Of a stretch of DNA of 64,000 nucleotides, positions 20,441 through 31,475 are shown piece after piece. Numbering within the stretch: the first letter of the stretch is position 1; each line of letters begins with the position of its first letter. The stretch is from Neoceratodus forsteri (taxonomy: Eukaryota; Chordata; Ceratodontiformes; Ceratodontidae), in contig JADMNL010000022.1 of NCBI GenBank assembly GCA_016271365.2, forward strand, positions 219,208,501-219,272,500. The letters are read 5' to 3'. The translations under genes were made by a program, and so were the position numbers. The notes below the pieces were generated by a model. That model did no database searches and was not told where the DNA came from. It saw only the letters and a list, made by a program, of their open reading frames with translations.

Positions 20441-21366
20441 AGTCTGTTTCAGAATCGACTTAAGTTTCTACAGAAAACCCAAGCGATCGGTTCCCTAAGA
20501 ATCTGGGACGTTCCCGACAGGAAAAAGGAACCACGGTCAAAGAAAATATATAAAAGCTAAATAACGTTGCGGATCCCAACAGGACCCGGAACATAAATAA
20601 CATTTTTCTGAGCTAAAAACCTCACAGCGGTTCTGCGGCACTGAAAAAAACTAAAACCCAAATAAAATCAACTAACCTGAATGGGGCAGAAATGCAAAAT
20701 AAAAAGATTATACACATTGCTGAATGACAAATCAAAGGTATACAAGAAAGTTGAGAAGAGCTCTCCAAGGAGTCTGAACTGGCAGGCAGAGAAATGAATC
20801 TGAACACTTCAGAGTGCAGCAGTCTGAAATTGGCACGAGCTAATGAGAGTTCCATCATTTGCATAAATTCCATTCTCTCTAAGGCAGTTCAACACTGAAG
20901 GCTGACTGCGTTAGTTTAATCATACTGAGTGATCCTGGGGTTAGAATTGTAGATAGTACACTATATCCCCATCCTTAGAAACAGTAGCATTTGGCAATTG
21001 TAAAGAATGTCTCGATTCAAAAATCCCACTTTGTAAAATGAAACGGCTGCCAACATCAATGAGGAGATATTCCCTGCTCTGAAGTTGTAGAGACACATGT
21101 TCAATATACAGTACATGCTGGAAAACACCACAGAAATTGTTACTTGTGTATTTACAGAAATACACAAGTTAAGCGATGATATGGGAATTGGCACAGTGAA
21201 AAACAGTACATGTCAGAGCTGCACTTCACAACGACCAGCAACGCACCGCACCCCATCCCATCCCAAATACCCTGTGGTCCAGAGGATGGGCCCTGCAGCC
21301 CCCGAACACCTCACCATAACATGTACTGGTTGCTGGCTGCCTGATGATTCTGTAGCAAGCCCTGGT
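20441..21366. other. Decayed gamma1 5' region, then unassigned sequence
   Basis: The first part shares CCCAAGCGATCGGTTC (near 20477) with the gamma2 leader (AACCAAGCGATCGGTTC near 37647), so it is the untranslated leader of gamma1. From about 20700 I recognise nothing except a hairpin at 21142-21169. No ORF of interest. Confidence 0.5.
21142..21169. repeat. Perfect 12-bp hairpin
   Basis: Arms ACTTGTGTATTT (21142-21153) and AAATACACAAGT (21158-21169) with loop ACAG. It shares the ACTTGTGTA/TACACAAGT arms with a second hairpin at 24480-24510. Confidence 0.85.
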
Positions 21367-23180
21367 AACATAGAAACATAGAAGTTGACGGCAGATAAGG
21401 ACCGCAAGGCCCATCCAGTCTGCCCATTTCTTTTTCTACCTTATAAATGTGCCATCGGCCTTTGCTCTGTCAGTGACCTATCTATTCATAGTCATTTGTA
21501 TTGCTCCCTTATGCCTATCCCATGCCTGTTTGAAGCCCTGCACTGTATTCATAGCCACCACTTCTTGTGGTAAGCTATTCCATGCATCTACCACCCTTTC
21601 TGTGAAAAGAATTTCCTCACATTCCCCTTAATCGGCCTCCTCTAATCTCATGCTGTGTCCTCTTGTCCTGCAATTTTTCTTATATTTAAACATGTTAGAC
21701 TCTTTCACCTTGTTTATGCCCTTAAGGTGTTTAAATGTCTCGATCATATCACCTCTCTCCCTCCTTTGCTCAAGGGTATACATATTGAGCTCCGTTAATC
21801 TGTCCTCATATGTCTTCTGATGCAGTCCCTGCACCATTTTGGTTGCCCTTCTGGACTGCCTCAATTTGGTTAATGTCCTTGTGAAGGTGTGGCCTCCAAT
21901 ACTGCACGCAGTACTCCAGATGGGGCCTAACCAATGTCTTGTACAGAGGATTATTACCTCCCTCTTACGACTTGTGATACCCCTACTAATACACCCTAAC
22001 ACCCCTAGCCTTACCTACTGCTTTAGAGGTCTGCTTGATGATTTTAGGTCATCAGTGATGATGATGCCCAAGTCTCTTTCTTCCTTTGTGACTGCTAGCA
22101 ACTCCCTCCCAGCCTATAAGTGGCTTCAGGGTTTCTCTTCCCTATGTGCATGATTTTGCACTCTTTGCATTAAATCCCAGTTGCCACTCTTCTGACCATT
22201 TTGCTAGTTTATCCAGATCTCTTCTCATTCTGCCCACCCCATCTGGATCATCTACTCTGTTGCAGATCTTGGTGTCATCTGCAAACAGACAAGCTCACCC
22301 TCTAGTCCATCTGAGGTCACTAATGAAGATGTTGAATAGGACTGGCCCCAGGACTGATCCCTGAGGTACCCCACTTGTGACTTGCATCTCTTCTGACTGT
22401 ATACCATTTACCACCACTCTCTGTTTTCTGCCAGTCAACCAGTTTGCCACCCAGTTGACCAACTCTGACCCACCCGAGCCTACCTAGCTTATTTATCAAT
22501 CTCTATGTGGAACAGTGTCAAAAGCTTTGCTGAAGTCAAGGTAGGCGACATCAACTGCTCCCCTTGGTCCACCACTCTGGTTACCCAGTCAAAGAAATCT
22601 ATGAGATTAGTTTGACAGGACCTTCCTTTGTAAACCCATGCTGTCTTGGATCCTGTGCCCCTATGGATTCCAGGTGTTGCACTATCCTTTCCTTAAGAGT
22701 GCCTCCATAATCTGCCCACTACTGAGGTAAGACTGACTGGTCTGTAGTTCCCGCCTCCTCCTGCTACCACTCTTGTGGAGCGGGATCACATGAGCCCTTC
22801 TCCAGTCTTCTGGGACCTCTCCCTGTGCTCAGAGACTCACTAAACAATTCTGCTAATGGCTCTGCTAGTTCCTCCTTTAGCTCCTTAAGTACCCTGGGAT
22901 GTATGCCATCAGGTCCCATTGCCTTATCCACCCTGAGCTTAGCAAGCTCTTGTAGGACCCTTTCTTTTGTGAAGGGAGTAGTGCTCACCTCCCTCCCCCC
23001 TGTGTCCATGATGCTGAGCTGTGGGCCCTGCCTTCCCCCCTGGTAGTCCAATGGGCAAAGTCTGTCCTCAAGTCCTGGCCATAACTGGACTGCAACTGCC
23101 CCCCATGCCAACTGCCCCTCCAACTTGCCAGAGTGCAACCTGCGTCCTGACCCGATACCACTAGAAAGATGCATCCTCTG
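21367..23180 (-). mobile_element. CR1 LINE, 5' truncated (CR1-b)
   Basis: The 3' end at 21367 reads, on the minus strand, TTCTATGTTTCTATG, the CR1-type terminal repeat. RT fragments follow: the C-terminal part at 21628-22002 ([37 protein letters not shown]) and the N-terminal part at 22764-23174 (RVDKAMGPDGIHPRVLKEL). Numerous frameshifts between 22000 and 22760. The endonuclease and ORF1 are missing. Confidence 0.9.
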
Positions 23181-23970
23181 AATCTTGATGGTGTCCCTTC
23201 TTCTAAGATCCAGCAGATCCCATGTCGTTTTTTTACACTGTGCCCTAAACTACAACATCCTCTTCACCTGAACTGCAACTGTTGATTGATTGCTGGGTCA
23301 CATGTTGAGCACAGCCTCAATCTTGTGCAAGCTGTGTTTTACATGCGACTAGTCAGTCAGCAGTTCAGGGCATTGTGTAAGATTCAATGAGGAACAGGCA
23401 CAAGATATTCGGAGGATGCATCCTTTTTAGTGGCATCAGGAGTCAGGACCTGGGCTGCACTCAGGGGCAATACTGAGAGGCAGTTGGCATGGGTGGGGGC
23501 ATTCACAATCAGGTTATGGCCAGGACTAGGCCAAACTTGCCCACGGGAGCACCAGGTATGGATAAGGGACTGATACAAAGTCATGTCGGACTCACTGGGC
23601 AGCTGCTAACCAATACATGTAGTGGTGAGACAGTGCACATCAGTGGTGGTAGTGGGGGGCTACTCTGCCCTGATGAAATGGCACCAGCTTGGTTCTTTAA
23701 GGGACAAACTACCACTGGACAACTGTGACAAGGTTGAATAAGGCACTGCCCCATTTGTTAAAGAGTTTAAACGCAAGGGTCTATTCAGTCCTCTCCTTTT
23801 GTCTCGGCTGGCTGGTTGCACAACCAAATTTTCTTGTGAGACCTAGGAACTGATCACTCCAACTGTTTCGCAATTCTCAGCCTCGGGCTCTCTCTGCCTT
23901 CCCTTGCTGTCTTTTCCTCCTCCTTGCACATCTACTGGTATAAAAATACACATGAATCTTTATGTGGAAA

Positions 23971-24390
23971 TGTAACCGATACTGGGATCCCTTTGTTTAA
24001 AACTGTACATAGTTGGAATGTTGAAAGGATTGCAAAGCTATTTGGAGATGTAAACAAAGGGGTCAGTTCTGGGTCACTATGTTCTTCATGCTGCACCTGC
24101 AAGGAATGAAACTTACAAGAGCATTCTATGAGAAGCAGAACATCTCTTAAAGAGTTTCCCCACGCACATACTTATAAAAAAAAGAAGCAATGCTTTTGCT
24201 AGAGACAAGGAGAGTGAGAGAAACTGATTAAGAGACACCCTCAGAAGGACTTAGTTTTCTACGTACTACCATTGTAAATAAGTTATAATGAACAATTATT
24301 TTGCTGTTGATAATAAAGTACTATTCGCGAATTTTGAAACTGCTCCTGGTTTTCCTATGCTTCCTGACTTGTGCCTAGACGACAACCACC
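23971..24390 (+). mobile_element. Possible solo LTR
   Basis: Starts TGTAACCGATACTGG, has a TATA box (CTTATAAAAAAAAG, 24171-24184) and a polyadenylation signal AATAAA at 24312-24317 about 130 bases downstream, in LTR-like order. I found no target duplication, and the right end is approximate. A non-LTR origin is equally possible. Confidence 0.3.
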
Positions 24391-24479
24391 AAGTATTTGT
24401 TTGGTTTCTAGGGGGGGATTTGAACAAACTGTGTGTTGCTGGTTGTGGCAGGGCAGGATGCAGCTCTGATATGTATAGT

Positions 24480-24510
24480 AATCACTTGTGTAAACTATAC
24501 ACAAGTGATT
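24480..24510. repeat. Perfect 13-bp hairpin
   Basis: Arms AATCACTTGTGTA (24480-24492) and TACACAAGTGATT (24498-24510), loop AACTA. Confidence 0.88.
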
Positions 24511-24652
24511 TCTATGGTTTTACATTTAAACTGTTTTTGTGTTATATGTGTATATATATACAGACACACACACTCTTAATATAGGGGACATACCGTTGGT
24601 CGAGACAAAATATGCAATTTATCTTCAAGTGTGAGGCAGCACAACCATAAAT

Positions 24653-24860
24653 TAGTAGATCTTCGAGAGAGGCTCTTGCAGTAGGTATTCACATATAGGA
24701 CTGACCCGTCAGGTGTCAGGACCCCATGGAAAAATTTCTAGCTAGCAGTCTCTGGTGGGGGACCGGCATCATACGACATCTGTATAGAGGGGCGGTCTCC
24801 CACGCCCGCCTTCCAGTTCTTTCCCGCCAAAGCCCAAAAGAGGCAAGACGAGAGAGAAGA
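24653..24860 (-). repeat. Alpha2 3' ITR, terminus missing
   Basis: Matches the alpha ITR (AGTAGATCTTCGAG, GCTCTTGCAGTAGG, then the GGACC...GGACC segment) and is the inverted partner of 46745-46920. The outermost GTACAGTTACGTAAG bases are lost. Confidence 0.85.
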
Positions 24861-24875
24861 GGTTATTTCCCCCAT

Positions 24876-24958
24876 GGAAATGGAGCAAAAACGCTAAGGG
24901 GGACCAAGGGTTGGAAGGAAATGGAGCAAAAACGCTTAGGGGGACCAAGGGTTGGAAG
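24876..24958. repeat. 41-bp tandem duplication in alpha2
   Basis: ATGGAGCAAAAACGC recurs at 24880 and 24921, each followed by GGGGGACCAAGGGTTGG; the unit is 41 bases, two copies, between the 3' ITR and the ICR. Confidence 0.9.
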
Positions 24959-24959
24959 G

Positions 24960-25075
24960 CAATACCTACTGCAAGAGCCTCTCTCGAAGATCTACTATTA
25001 TGGTACTTTCTTATGTAACTGCACTATCTTACTTCGAGGGGGCTCTTGCAGTAGGTATTCACATATAGGACCGAG
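24960..25075. repeat. Alpha2 internal complementary region
   Basis: CTGCAAGAGCCTCTC then CTTATGTAACTGCAC then CTTCGAGGGGGCTC: reverse complement of the left terminus joined to that of the right terminus through CTATCTTA, which matches the GAAGTAAGAT right end at 46920-46929. Confidence 0.85.
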
Positions 25076-25149
25076 TCCCAAGCAGTCTGGAGCAAGAAAA
25101 AGTACTCAGGAAGAGGACTGTCATCCATAACATGGAACCTCAGGCTGAA

Positions 25150-25616
25150 AGGTTTTCATGAAAGGAGACCTTGTAGAACACCCAACCCGAAGCCTGCTCT
25201 ACGGTGAGAAGCAATGTCCAAACTGTAATTTTTTGTAAAGGTATGGACAGAAGTCCAAGCTGCAGCTGCACAGATGTCTGCCGCTGACACATTCTTGAAA
25301 CAAGCCGCAGAGGCAGCTACTCCTCTGGTGTAGTGACTTCTGACTTGACCCGGCAGGGTCTTCTTGTACTTGTAACAGAAAGTGATACAATGAGCCAACC
25401 ATTTTGATAGGCATTGCTTAGAAACAGCACTGCCACCTTTTGAAGGCAAGAGAGACAAAAAGCTGACCAGTTTTCCTGAGATCCAGTCAGAGTGGTGTAG
25501 TATCTCAGTATTCTGGGAACATCCAAAGTATGCAACAGGTACTCCACTTGATTGGAGTGTTGCGTAAAGAAAGCGGGTAACTCAATGGATTGATTCAGCC
25601 ACCACCTTAGGGTGAA
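25150..25616 (-). pseudogene. Alpha2 tyrosine recombinase, C-terminal half
   Basis: 25156-25458 and 25317-25709 read VRSHYTRGVAASAACFKNVS then ICAAAAWTSVHTFTKNYSLD on the minus strand. The HYTR box supplies the histidine and second arginine and FTKNY the candidate nucleophile tyrosine. The frame breaks between RSH and the upstream part (LRWWLNQSIELPAFF). The alpha-prime element interrupts the gene at 25617; the N-terminal half is at 31615-32160. Confidence 0.88.
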
Positions 25617-25619
25617 AAG

Positions 25620-25835
25620 AACAGTTACGTAAGAACTTACCGTAACAGTAAATCTTCGAGAGGAGCTCTTGCAGCAGGGAATACCATTAGGACTGAAACC
25701 GGCAGGCATCAGGACCCCACTGAAAACTTGTAGCTAGCAGTCTGAGGCAGGGGACCGCCCCCGACGTTGGCTCCGCCCGACGTCCTACGTGGTATAAAGA
25801 GGCGGGTCCCCTGGCGCCACCCCAGTTCTCCCGCC
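25620..25835 (-). repeat. Alpha-prime 3' ITR
   Basis: Inverted partner of about 31400-31612, e.g. GGACCGCCCCCGACGTT here against AATGTCGGGGGATGTCC there; GGTATAAAG at 25791-25799 pairs with the CTTTATACC at 31462-31470. Confidence 0.85.
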
Positions 25836-25964
25836 AGAGACCCGGCTAGATAGGAATTGGAGAACCAGGTAGTAGGAAAATTCGCAACCTGATTAGATGT
25901 AAACCAAAGTAATGATAACAATAATCCCCTAAGCTATCCTGGGGGAAGGAGGGTGGGAAAGCCA

Positions 25965-26045
25965 CCTGCTGCAAGAGCTCCTCTTGAAGATCTACTGTTA
26001 CGGTAAGTTCTTATGTAACTGTACTATCTGTTTTTGACCCAAGCA
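25965..26045. repeat. Alpha-prime internal complementary region
   Basis: CTGCTGCAAGAGCTCC, GATCTACTGTTACGG, CTTATGTAACTGTAC then CTATCTG: complement of the left terminus joined to that of the right terminus (ACAGAT). Confidence 0.85.
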
Positions 26046-26099
26046 GTATCCAAAGATAGGCCCAGGTCTAATAGGGTGGAAGGGGATGTATATAAACAA

Positions 26100-27060
26100 T
26101 GCAGCGGACCTCTAGGAGTGAAGGCCTTGCAGGACCTGCTAGTCAGAAACCTGCTCTTCTTGAGGCGATGTCCAGGATATAATGCCTGATGAAGGTGTGG
26201 ACAGAGGACCACGTGGCAGCGGCACAAATATCGGGTGAAGAGACGTTCTTCAGGGCCGCAAATGAAAATGCCACCACTCTGGTGGAATGACCCTTAACAG
26301 CACCCGGTACAGGCCTATCGTGGTGCTGATAACAGAACGTGATACAGTGCACTAACCAACGGGCTAGTGTCTATTTGGAGACAGGAGCTCCCAACATTCG
26401 CTTCACGAAAGAAACAAACAACTGGTTCCTAGGAGCGAGTCCTGTGAAGATAGTATCGCAAAATGCGATGAACATCCAGGGTGTGCACAGTGCTTCGCCC
26501 TAGTTGGAATAATTAGGATAACATACCGGAAGGTTGAATATCCTGGTTCAGAGTCAGTACGGATACCACCTTTAGCACAAATCTGGGGTTTGTGCGCAAA
26601 TTCACCCTGTCCCTGTGAAAGACTATATAAGGTTGTTTACACATCAGATCCTGAAGTTCCGAAACCCTTCGAGTGGAGGTGATGGCAACCAAGAGGCAAG
26701 TCTTCCGAGAGGGGAAAGAGTGAGTTTCTCCAAAACAAAGGGGAGGTCCCAAGCAGGAACAATGTCCCTTTTGGGAGGTCTGACATGTAATACTCCTCAC
26801 AGGAAGGTCTTGCAGGCATTCAATTGGGCTAGAGTTTTGTCTCCGAAAGGGTTATAATATGCGGAGACCACACATATGCACCTTGATTGAGGAATAACAA
26901 TCCCAAATCCAAGAGGTGTTGGAGATACTAACACATGTCTGACCAGGCAACCCAAGGGGTCTAGGGAACGAGCAGTAGCCCATAAGCAGAAGCGTTTCCA
27001 TTTCAAAGCGTACATGGTTCTGGTAGAAGGCTTCCTGGCTGCTACCATAATCTCAGCCAC
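26100..27060 (-). pseudogene. Alpha-prime tyrosine recombinase
   Basis: 26143-26352 reads VKGHSTRVVAFSFAALKNVS and ICAAATWSSVHTFIRHYILD, with the HxxR box and candidate nucleophile tyrosine in one frame. 26513-26800 reads KTCLLVAITSTRRVSELQDL with the first catalytic arginine. The core-binding start SRKPSTRTMYALKWKRF-like block is at about 26985-27040 (here AARKPSTRTMYALKWKRF). All four catalytic residues are therefore visible, but two frameshifts (near 26480 and 26800) separate them. Confidence 0.88.
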
Positions 27061-27940
27061 TCTGCTTGACACTCCTAATCTCTCTTCTGCTAAGACTGCA
27101 GGAGCCAAGCATGCAAGTGAAGAGCAGTACGGACGAGGGTCCCCTGTTCTTGAGAGCAAGTGAGTGGAGAGTGGCAACTGAACTAGGGGTTCCAGAGATA
27201 GTTGCTGGAACAGCGGATACCAAATTTGAAGAGGCCATAGAGGAGCCACCAGGATCATTCTGGCTGCCTCCGACTGCAATTTGAGCAGTACTCTGAATGA
27301 AGGAAAAAGGAGGGAAAGCGTAAAGGAACTTCCCAGTCCAGGAAAGGGACAGTGAGTCTTGCCAGAAAACACCAGGCCCTGGAGCAAGCAGAAATTGCGC
27401 AGTTTGGCGTTGTACAGGGACGCAAAGAGGTCCAACTCTGGCTCTCCCCACTTGAAGAGGTCGTCAGACATCTTGGAGCAATTCCCACTCGTGATTCTGA
27501 GGGGAAGAGCGACAGACTGTCGGCAAAAACGTTCTGGACCCCTGGTAGATGTACTGCAGTGAGGTCCAGACTGTGTTCTACTGCCCAGTCCCAAACTCTC
27601 ATGGCTCCTCTGCAAAGGGGGTACGAGTGAGTTCCCCCTTGTTTGTTGATGTAGAAGACCATGGGTGTGTTGTCTGCCTGCACCAAGAGAGGACCCGGCT
27701 GAAGTTGGTCTGTGAATGCCGAAACTACATTCAGTACCACCGATTTCCAGAATGTTGATATGCAGAGCGCGTTCTGTGACAGACCAGGACCCCCGGGTCC
27801 TGTGGTCCACTAGATCAGCCCCCCAGCCTGACAGAGAGGCATCTGTGGTCAGAATCTGAAGCGGTGGGGTCTGCAGAAAGGAACTCCGCTGCTCAGATTG
27901 TCCATGCATAGCCATCATTCCAGGGAACGATGAATTGCTT
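27061..27940 (-). pseudogene. Alpha-prime RNase H and linker
   Basis: Frame 26797-27918 opens with ILTTDASLSGWGADLVDH (first aspartate). Frame 27255-27740 gives VQADNTPMVFYINKQGGTHS (aspartate in ADN) and GVQNVFADSLS (last aspartate). The INILEI segment near 27750 carries the glutamate. The linker EAARMILVAPLWPLQIWYP follows. At least two frameshifts are present. Confidence 0.88.
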
Positions 27941-28830
27941 GAGAGATCCGGATTTGAAGATCCAGATCATCCACCAACTGGTCCCACTGTAGCTTGAGGT
28001 GCCACTGTACAGCCCTCATACGGAGCCTGGCTAAAGGAACTGTGGCGATGGCCGCAGCCATGTGACCCAGCAGTTGCAGAACCACCCACGCCAGAGAGGA
28101 TGGGAGAGACTGGAGGCTTCTGGCTAGCCACTGAAGTCATTCTGCCCTGTCCGGGGGCAGAAAAGCCCTCCCCTATACGGTGTCCAAAATAGCTCCAATA
28201 AACTGTAATTGCTGCGGCCAGGGGTGCCAGTGATGCCCAGGGATAAAAAACAGAGCCCGTGTTTCTGTGAGAGTGGTTGACAGCTCCTTTTCCAATTGGG
28301 CGAAGAGGAGCCAATCGTCCAGGTAGGGGTAGACAAAGAGGCCTCTCCTGCAGAGGGCTGCTGCTACCACCGCTAGGCACTTGATGAATACCTTGGGTGC
28401 AGACGAGAGGCCGAAGGGCAGAACCCTGAATTGGTAATGCTCGTCTCTGCAGCAAAACCACAGAAAACATCTGTGGACCTTCAAGACCTTGATGTACAGA
28501 TAAGCATCCTGCATATCTAGAGAGCAAAGCCAGTCTCCTTTCTAGAGCAGGGGGAAAATGGATCCCAGGGTTACTATGCAGAACCTCTGGTACTTCACCG
28601 AGTAGTTGAGCTGGCTGAGGTCCAAAATAGGGCGAAGGTCTCTGGTCTTCTTTGGAACAAGGAAGAAGCATGAGTAAAAGCCTTTTCCCCTCTGGGCCGC
28701 TGGTACCCTTTGGATAGCTCTTTTGTCCAGGAGCTGTTGGCTCTCCCCTTCCAACAGGAGATTGTGTTGCAATGGACAACAGGACACTAGAGCGGGGGTT
28801 GTCCAGTGAGATCGAGGTGAATTCTATCGA
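27941..28830 (-). pseudogene. Alpha-prime DIRS reverse transcriptase
   Basis: 28542-28787 reads KKTRDLRPILDLSQLNYSVK; 28173-28514 reads MQDAYLYIKVLKVHRCF (first catalytic aspartate), YQFRVLPFGLSSAPKVFIK, VYPYLDDWLLFAQ (both active-site aspartates intact) and LQFIGAILDTV. One frameshift near 28510-28545 separates the parts. This is one of the best preserved RTs of the window. Confidence 0.9.
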
Positions 28831-30665
28831 ATACCCTGTCCTAATGGTGGTCAGTACCCATTGATCGGTAGTGATACTGGACCATTCGAGTGGGTAAAGA
28901 GCAAACTGCCCTCCTACTTGCTCGTTCTGCCTGTCCACGAGGGGAGGAGGGCAGAGGGGGAAGGAAGGGCTGGGGCCCTGGGAACCATGAGGGGCACGGT
29001 TTCCTCATCTTAAATCCCCTTCTCTGGGATTGTTTGCCGGGCTGTCCTCGATTCTGACGCTGCCGAAAAGGACGCTGGCGAGCCGTTTGAGGTTGGGACG
29101 TGTACATACGATGTACATCCGCCACTGCTTTCCTCGATTCTTGTAGTTGCTTCACCATCTGCTTCACTTCAGGGCCGAAGAGCACTAGACCCTGAAAATG
29201 AGAATCCAAAATAGTCCTGAAGGCCTTGCTGGAAACCAGCAAGTCTGAGCCAGGACTGCCATCTCATACAAATGCCTGATGTCGCGGCCCTGGAGGTCAT
29301 ATCCACGGCATCATACGAGCACCAGAGGGCATGTTTATCCACGTCCAGGCCTGACTGGGCGCATGCCAAAATTTCCTGCTTTTGGTCAGAATCAGGGAGA
29401 GCCTCTACCAATTCCATTGTCTTTCTCCACAGGGATTGTTGGTAGGAGATCATATAGGCCATGAAATTCAGAGACCTGATTGACCCAGTAGCCGAGGAAA
29501 AAAACCTTTTGTCCCCAGCTGTCAAGCTTCTTCGAGACGGGGTCTGGAAGCTTAAATACTTAGGCTGGGCCCCCCTTCCATGGGCCGCTGTAAGGACCAA
29601 GGAACTTGCCTTAGGCTGTTCTGCCAGGAATGGCTCCAACTTGGGAGGCTTGTAAAGTCTGTCCGCCTTCCTCGGAACTGCTGGGATGGAGGACGGAGTT
29701 CGCCAATTAAGACTGGTGACGTCTTGGAAGGGCTCTACGAATGGAGAAATGACTAAGGGCTTCGGTTCCTTTTCTCCTAGGAACTTAGCCAGACACTTCC
29801 ATTCTGGGTGTAGGGCCTCGCTATCCCATTCGTAGATGGTCTGGATATGCCTCATTATATCGAGGAAAGAAGGATCTTGGGGACCGTGGAGAGTCCCTGG
29901 GTCTAGGAGAGGGAGGTAAAAACCTGTCCTCTGAGGAGTCCTAGTTGTCGTCTCCCAGGTTGTGGGGTAGGAGGAGGACCCATCGGTGGTGGAGTGGGAA
30001 CCTTGCCTGGAAGTCTGTAAAGAAGCTCCCCTTTGACCGTATTCCACCAGGTGGTGAATAAATTTCCCATGTCTGCCACTGGGACCGGTGTCTGGTCAGA
30101 AGGACCGGGCGTCTGTTCCTTAGGAGTGGGCGCCCGGGGCGGGGGGTCAGATTCTGGAGTGTCGGGCATCGGGTCCCGAAGACCAGTGTTTTGAGGAGTG
30201 ATGACTGGAGTCTGGACTCGAGGTGTGTCGGCTGGTGTCTGGTCTGTAGGTGTAGGAGCAGATGGCTGAGCCTCATCCAGCGACCACCCCGGGGGGCGTC
30301 CCCCTGCCTACTGGAACGTTTTCTCTTAAGTACCAGGCTTGTCCAGAGCCCCGGGCCAGCTTTCCTGGGTTGACCCTGTTGATTTATGAGGTCGGTGGGA
30401 CAGGGAACAATAGCAATGTCCCGCTGATGCAGACTCCCGGTGGTGGCCCTGAGAAAGGGGGGGCGGGGCAGACTTGGAGGAGCAGGAAGAATCCTTGGCT
30501 GGAACTGAGCCCAGTCTTTTGGAAGAAAAGGTAAGGCGGCGCGCCGTTTAGTAGGTGAGACGGTGAGATTCAGACATGGCCCTTTCTCCTTCTTAACACC
30601 CCGAGGCCTTGTCCTTGGGAGGGGATTCTCAAGCGGGAAAAGAAGAGCTGGCCTCGGAACCTCAC
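28831..30665 (-). pseudogene. Alpha-prime gag-like ORF, main part
   Basis: 29169-30047 is open for 292 codons (FLDIMRHIQTIYEWDSEAL, RSLNFMAYMISYQQSLWRKT, YDAVDMTSRAATSG). 28841-29242 continues with ILDSHFQGLVLFGPEVKQM and a basic RQRPFRQRQNRGQ tail. The upstream part at 29941-30678 is proline-rich. The same segments appear in alpha2 (FQKTISSQME near 44750; SLQGLVLFGGDV in frame near 39920). No enzyme motif; role inferred from position. Confidence 0.8.
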
Positions 30666-30682
30666 TGCATGTCCGCAAGCTG

Positions 30683-31122
30683 TCAGTGTCAGTATCAGTG
30701 GCTCAGCAGGTAGCACACTTGCCTCTGAGGCCAGATCAGAGGGCTGTGGGTTCAGTTCCCAAATCTGGCACTTGGGTTAATATCCCAGTACTGACACTGT
30801 AGTGCAGCATGAGAGGGGTGCTGCACTTCTGAGGTGTCATCTTTCAGATGAGACGTTAAACCAAGGTCCCATCTGCCTGGATTGGTGGTAGTTCAGGTGG
30901 ATGTTAAAGATCCCATGGCACTTATCGAAAAGAGCAGGGGAATTTCCCTGGTGTCCTGGCCAAATTTCCCTCATTCACTAAACATATACCAGCAACAGCT
31001 TAATCTGGTTCAAGGTCAGTTGGCATTCATCTGTATCCCCTTCCCCCAGGTCGTGTCTGAAAATAGGCAGGATGTGTCTACTGCACTTAACCGGTCGACA
31101 AAAACTAAAATAAAAATAAAAA
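30683..31122 (+). mobile_element. Second V-SINE copy
   Basis: Same head (CAGTGGCTCAGCAGGTAGCAC, split by a TATCAG duplication at the start), box B-like GGGTTCAGTTCCC, core GATGAGACGTTAAACC near 30848 and an A-rich end as the copy at 12737. I could not define its target duplication. Confidence 0.83.
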
Positions 31123-31300
31123 GGCCTTTTCTCAAACATGAAGGTCTTCAAGGCGTGAGCTCTCCTGACACTCGTCTTCTGGTTAAATTTCTGGCAGTGG
31201 CTGCAAGATTCAGGCTGGTGATTTGTGCCTAGGCAGATGATGCAGGCCACGTGGCCGTCTAACCGGGATCTGCTTCCACAGGCACACTTAGATTTTTGTC
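31123..31300 (-). pseudogene. Alpha-prime gag N-terminus with zinc-type module
   Basis: The minus strand (30978-31250 frame) reads VACIICLGTNHQPESCSHC, a C-x2-C-L-G-x2-H-x4-C-x2-C pattern followed by QKFNQKTS. Alpha2 has the same module near 46480-46590 and beta1 near 9055-9140. It is separated from the rest of the gag by the SINE. Zinc binding is an inference from the cysteine/histidine spacing. Confidence 0.72.
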
Positions 31301-31454
31301 ACGGTGGAGGAGGCGACGACATAAGTCGAAAAGCGATATTTACTATAAAAAACAAAACTTAACTGATATTCAAGCGGTCGACTGCAGAGAGGCGTCCATG
31401 GAGCCGAACTACGCGGGTAGACGGCGGGAAAAGAACTGGGGTGGCACCAGGGGA

Positions 31455-31475
31455 CCGCCCCCTTTATACCATGTA
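31455..31475 (-). promoter_or_regulatory. TATA-like box in alpha-prime 5' ITR
   Basis: On the coding strand the ITR reads GGTATAAAGGGGGCGG (31456-31470 region), about 170 bases before the gag N-terminus. The same TATAAAG is kept in alpha2 (46778-46786), the duplicated terminus (2137-2144) and alpha3 (61367-61374). Promoter function is inferred. Confidence 0.5.

Larger units (their letters stand above)
2158..20700 (-). mobile_element. Gamma1 DIRS retrotransposon, truncated and multiply interrupted
   Basis: The element consists of 2158-3446 (YR, RH, RT end), 12146-about 12520 (RT start), about 13200-13781 and 19396-20440 (gag), with a decayed 5' region to roughly 20700. Its parts align in order with the better preserved gamma2 element at 32330-38030. 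The YR C-terminus, ICR and 3' ITR are missing at the left. Interruptions are the CR1/L2 LINE with beta1 inside it, an unassigned insert with a SINE, and beta2. The right terminus could not be placed exactly because no clean ITR is visible. Confidence 0.8.
23181..24652. other. Unassigned stretch between CR1-b and alpha2
   Basis: No coding region is recognised. It contains a possible solo LTR (23971-24390), a 13-bp hairpin (24480-24510) and a short TATATATA/CACACACA run near 24550-24573. Confidence 0.5.

Noticed and set aside
21379..21430. Recurring segment GACGGCAGATAAGGACCGC taken as a dispersed repeat of its own
   Set aside because: It is the CR1 3' UTR end and appears at the 3' end of each CR1 copy (39990, 58548, and inverted at 54840).
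26797..27918. 373-codon frame as an intact gene
   Set aside because: It joins pieces of RNase H, linker and recombinase through frameshifted segments; catalytic blocks lie in other frames, so it is a pseudogene of alpha-prime.
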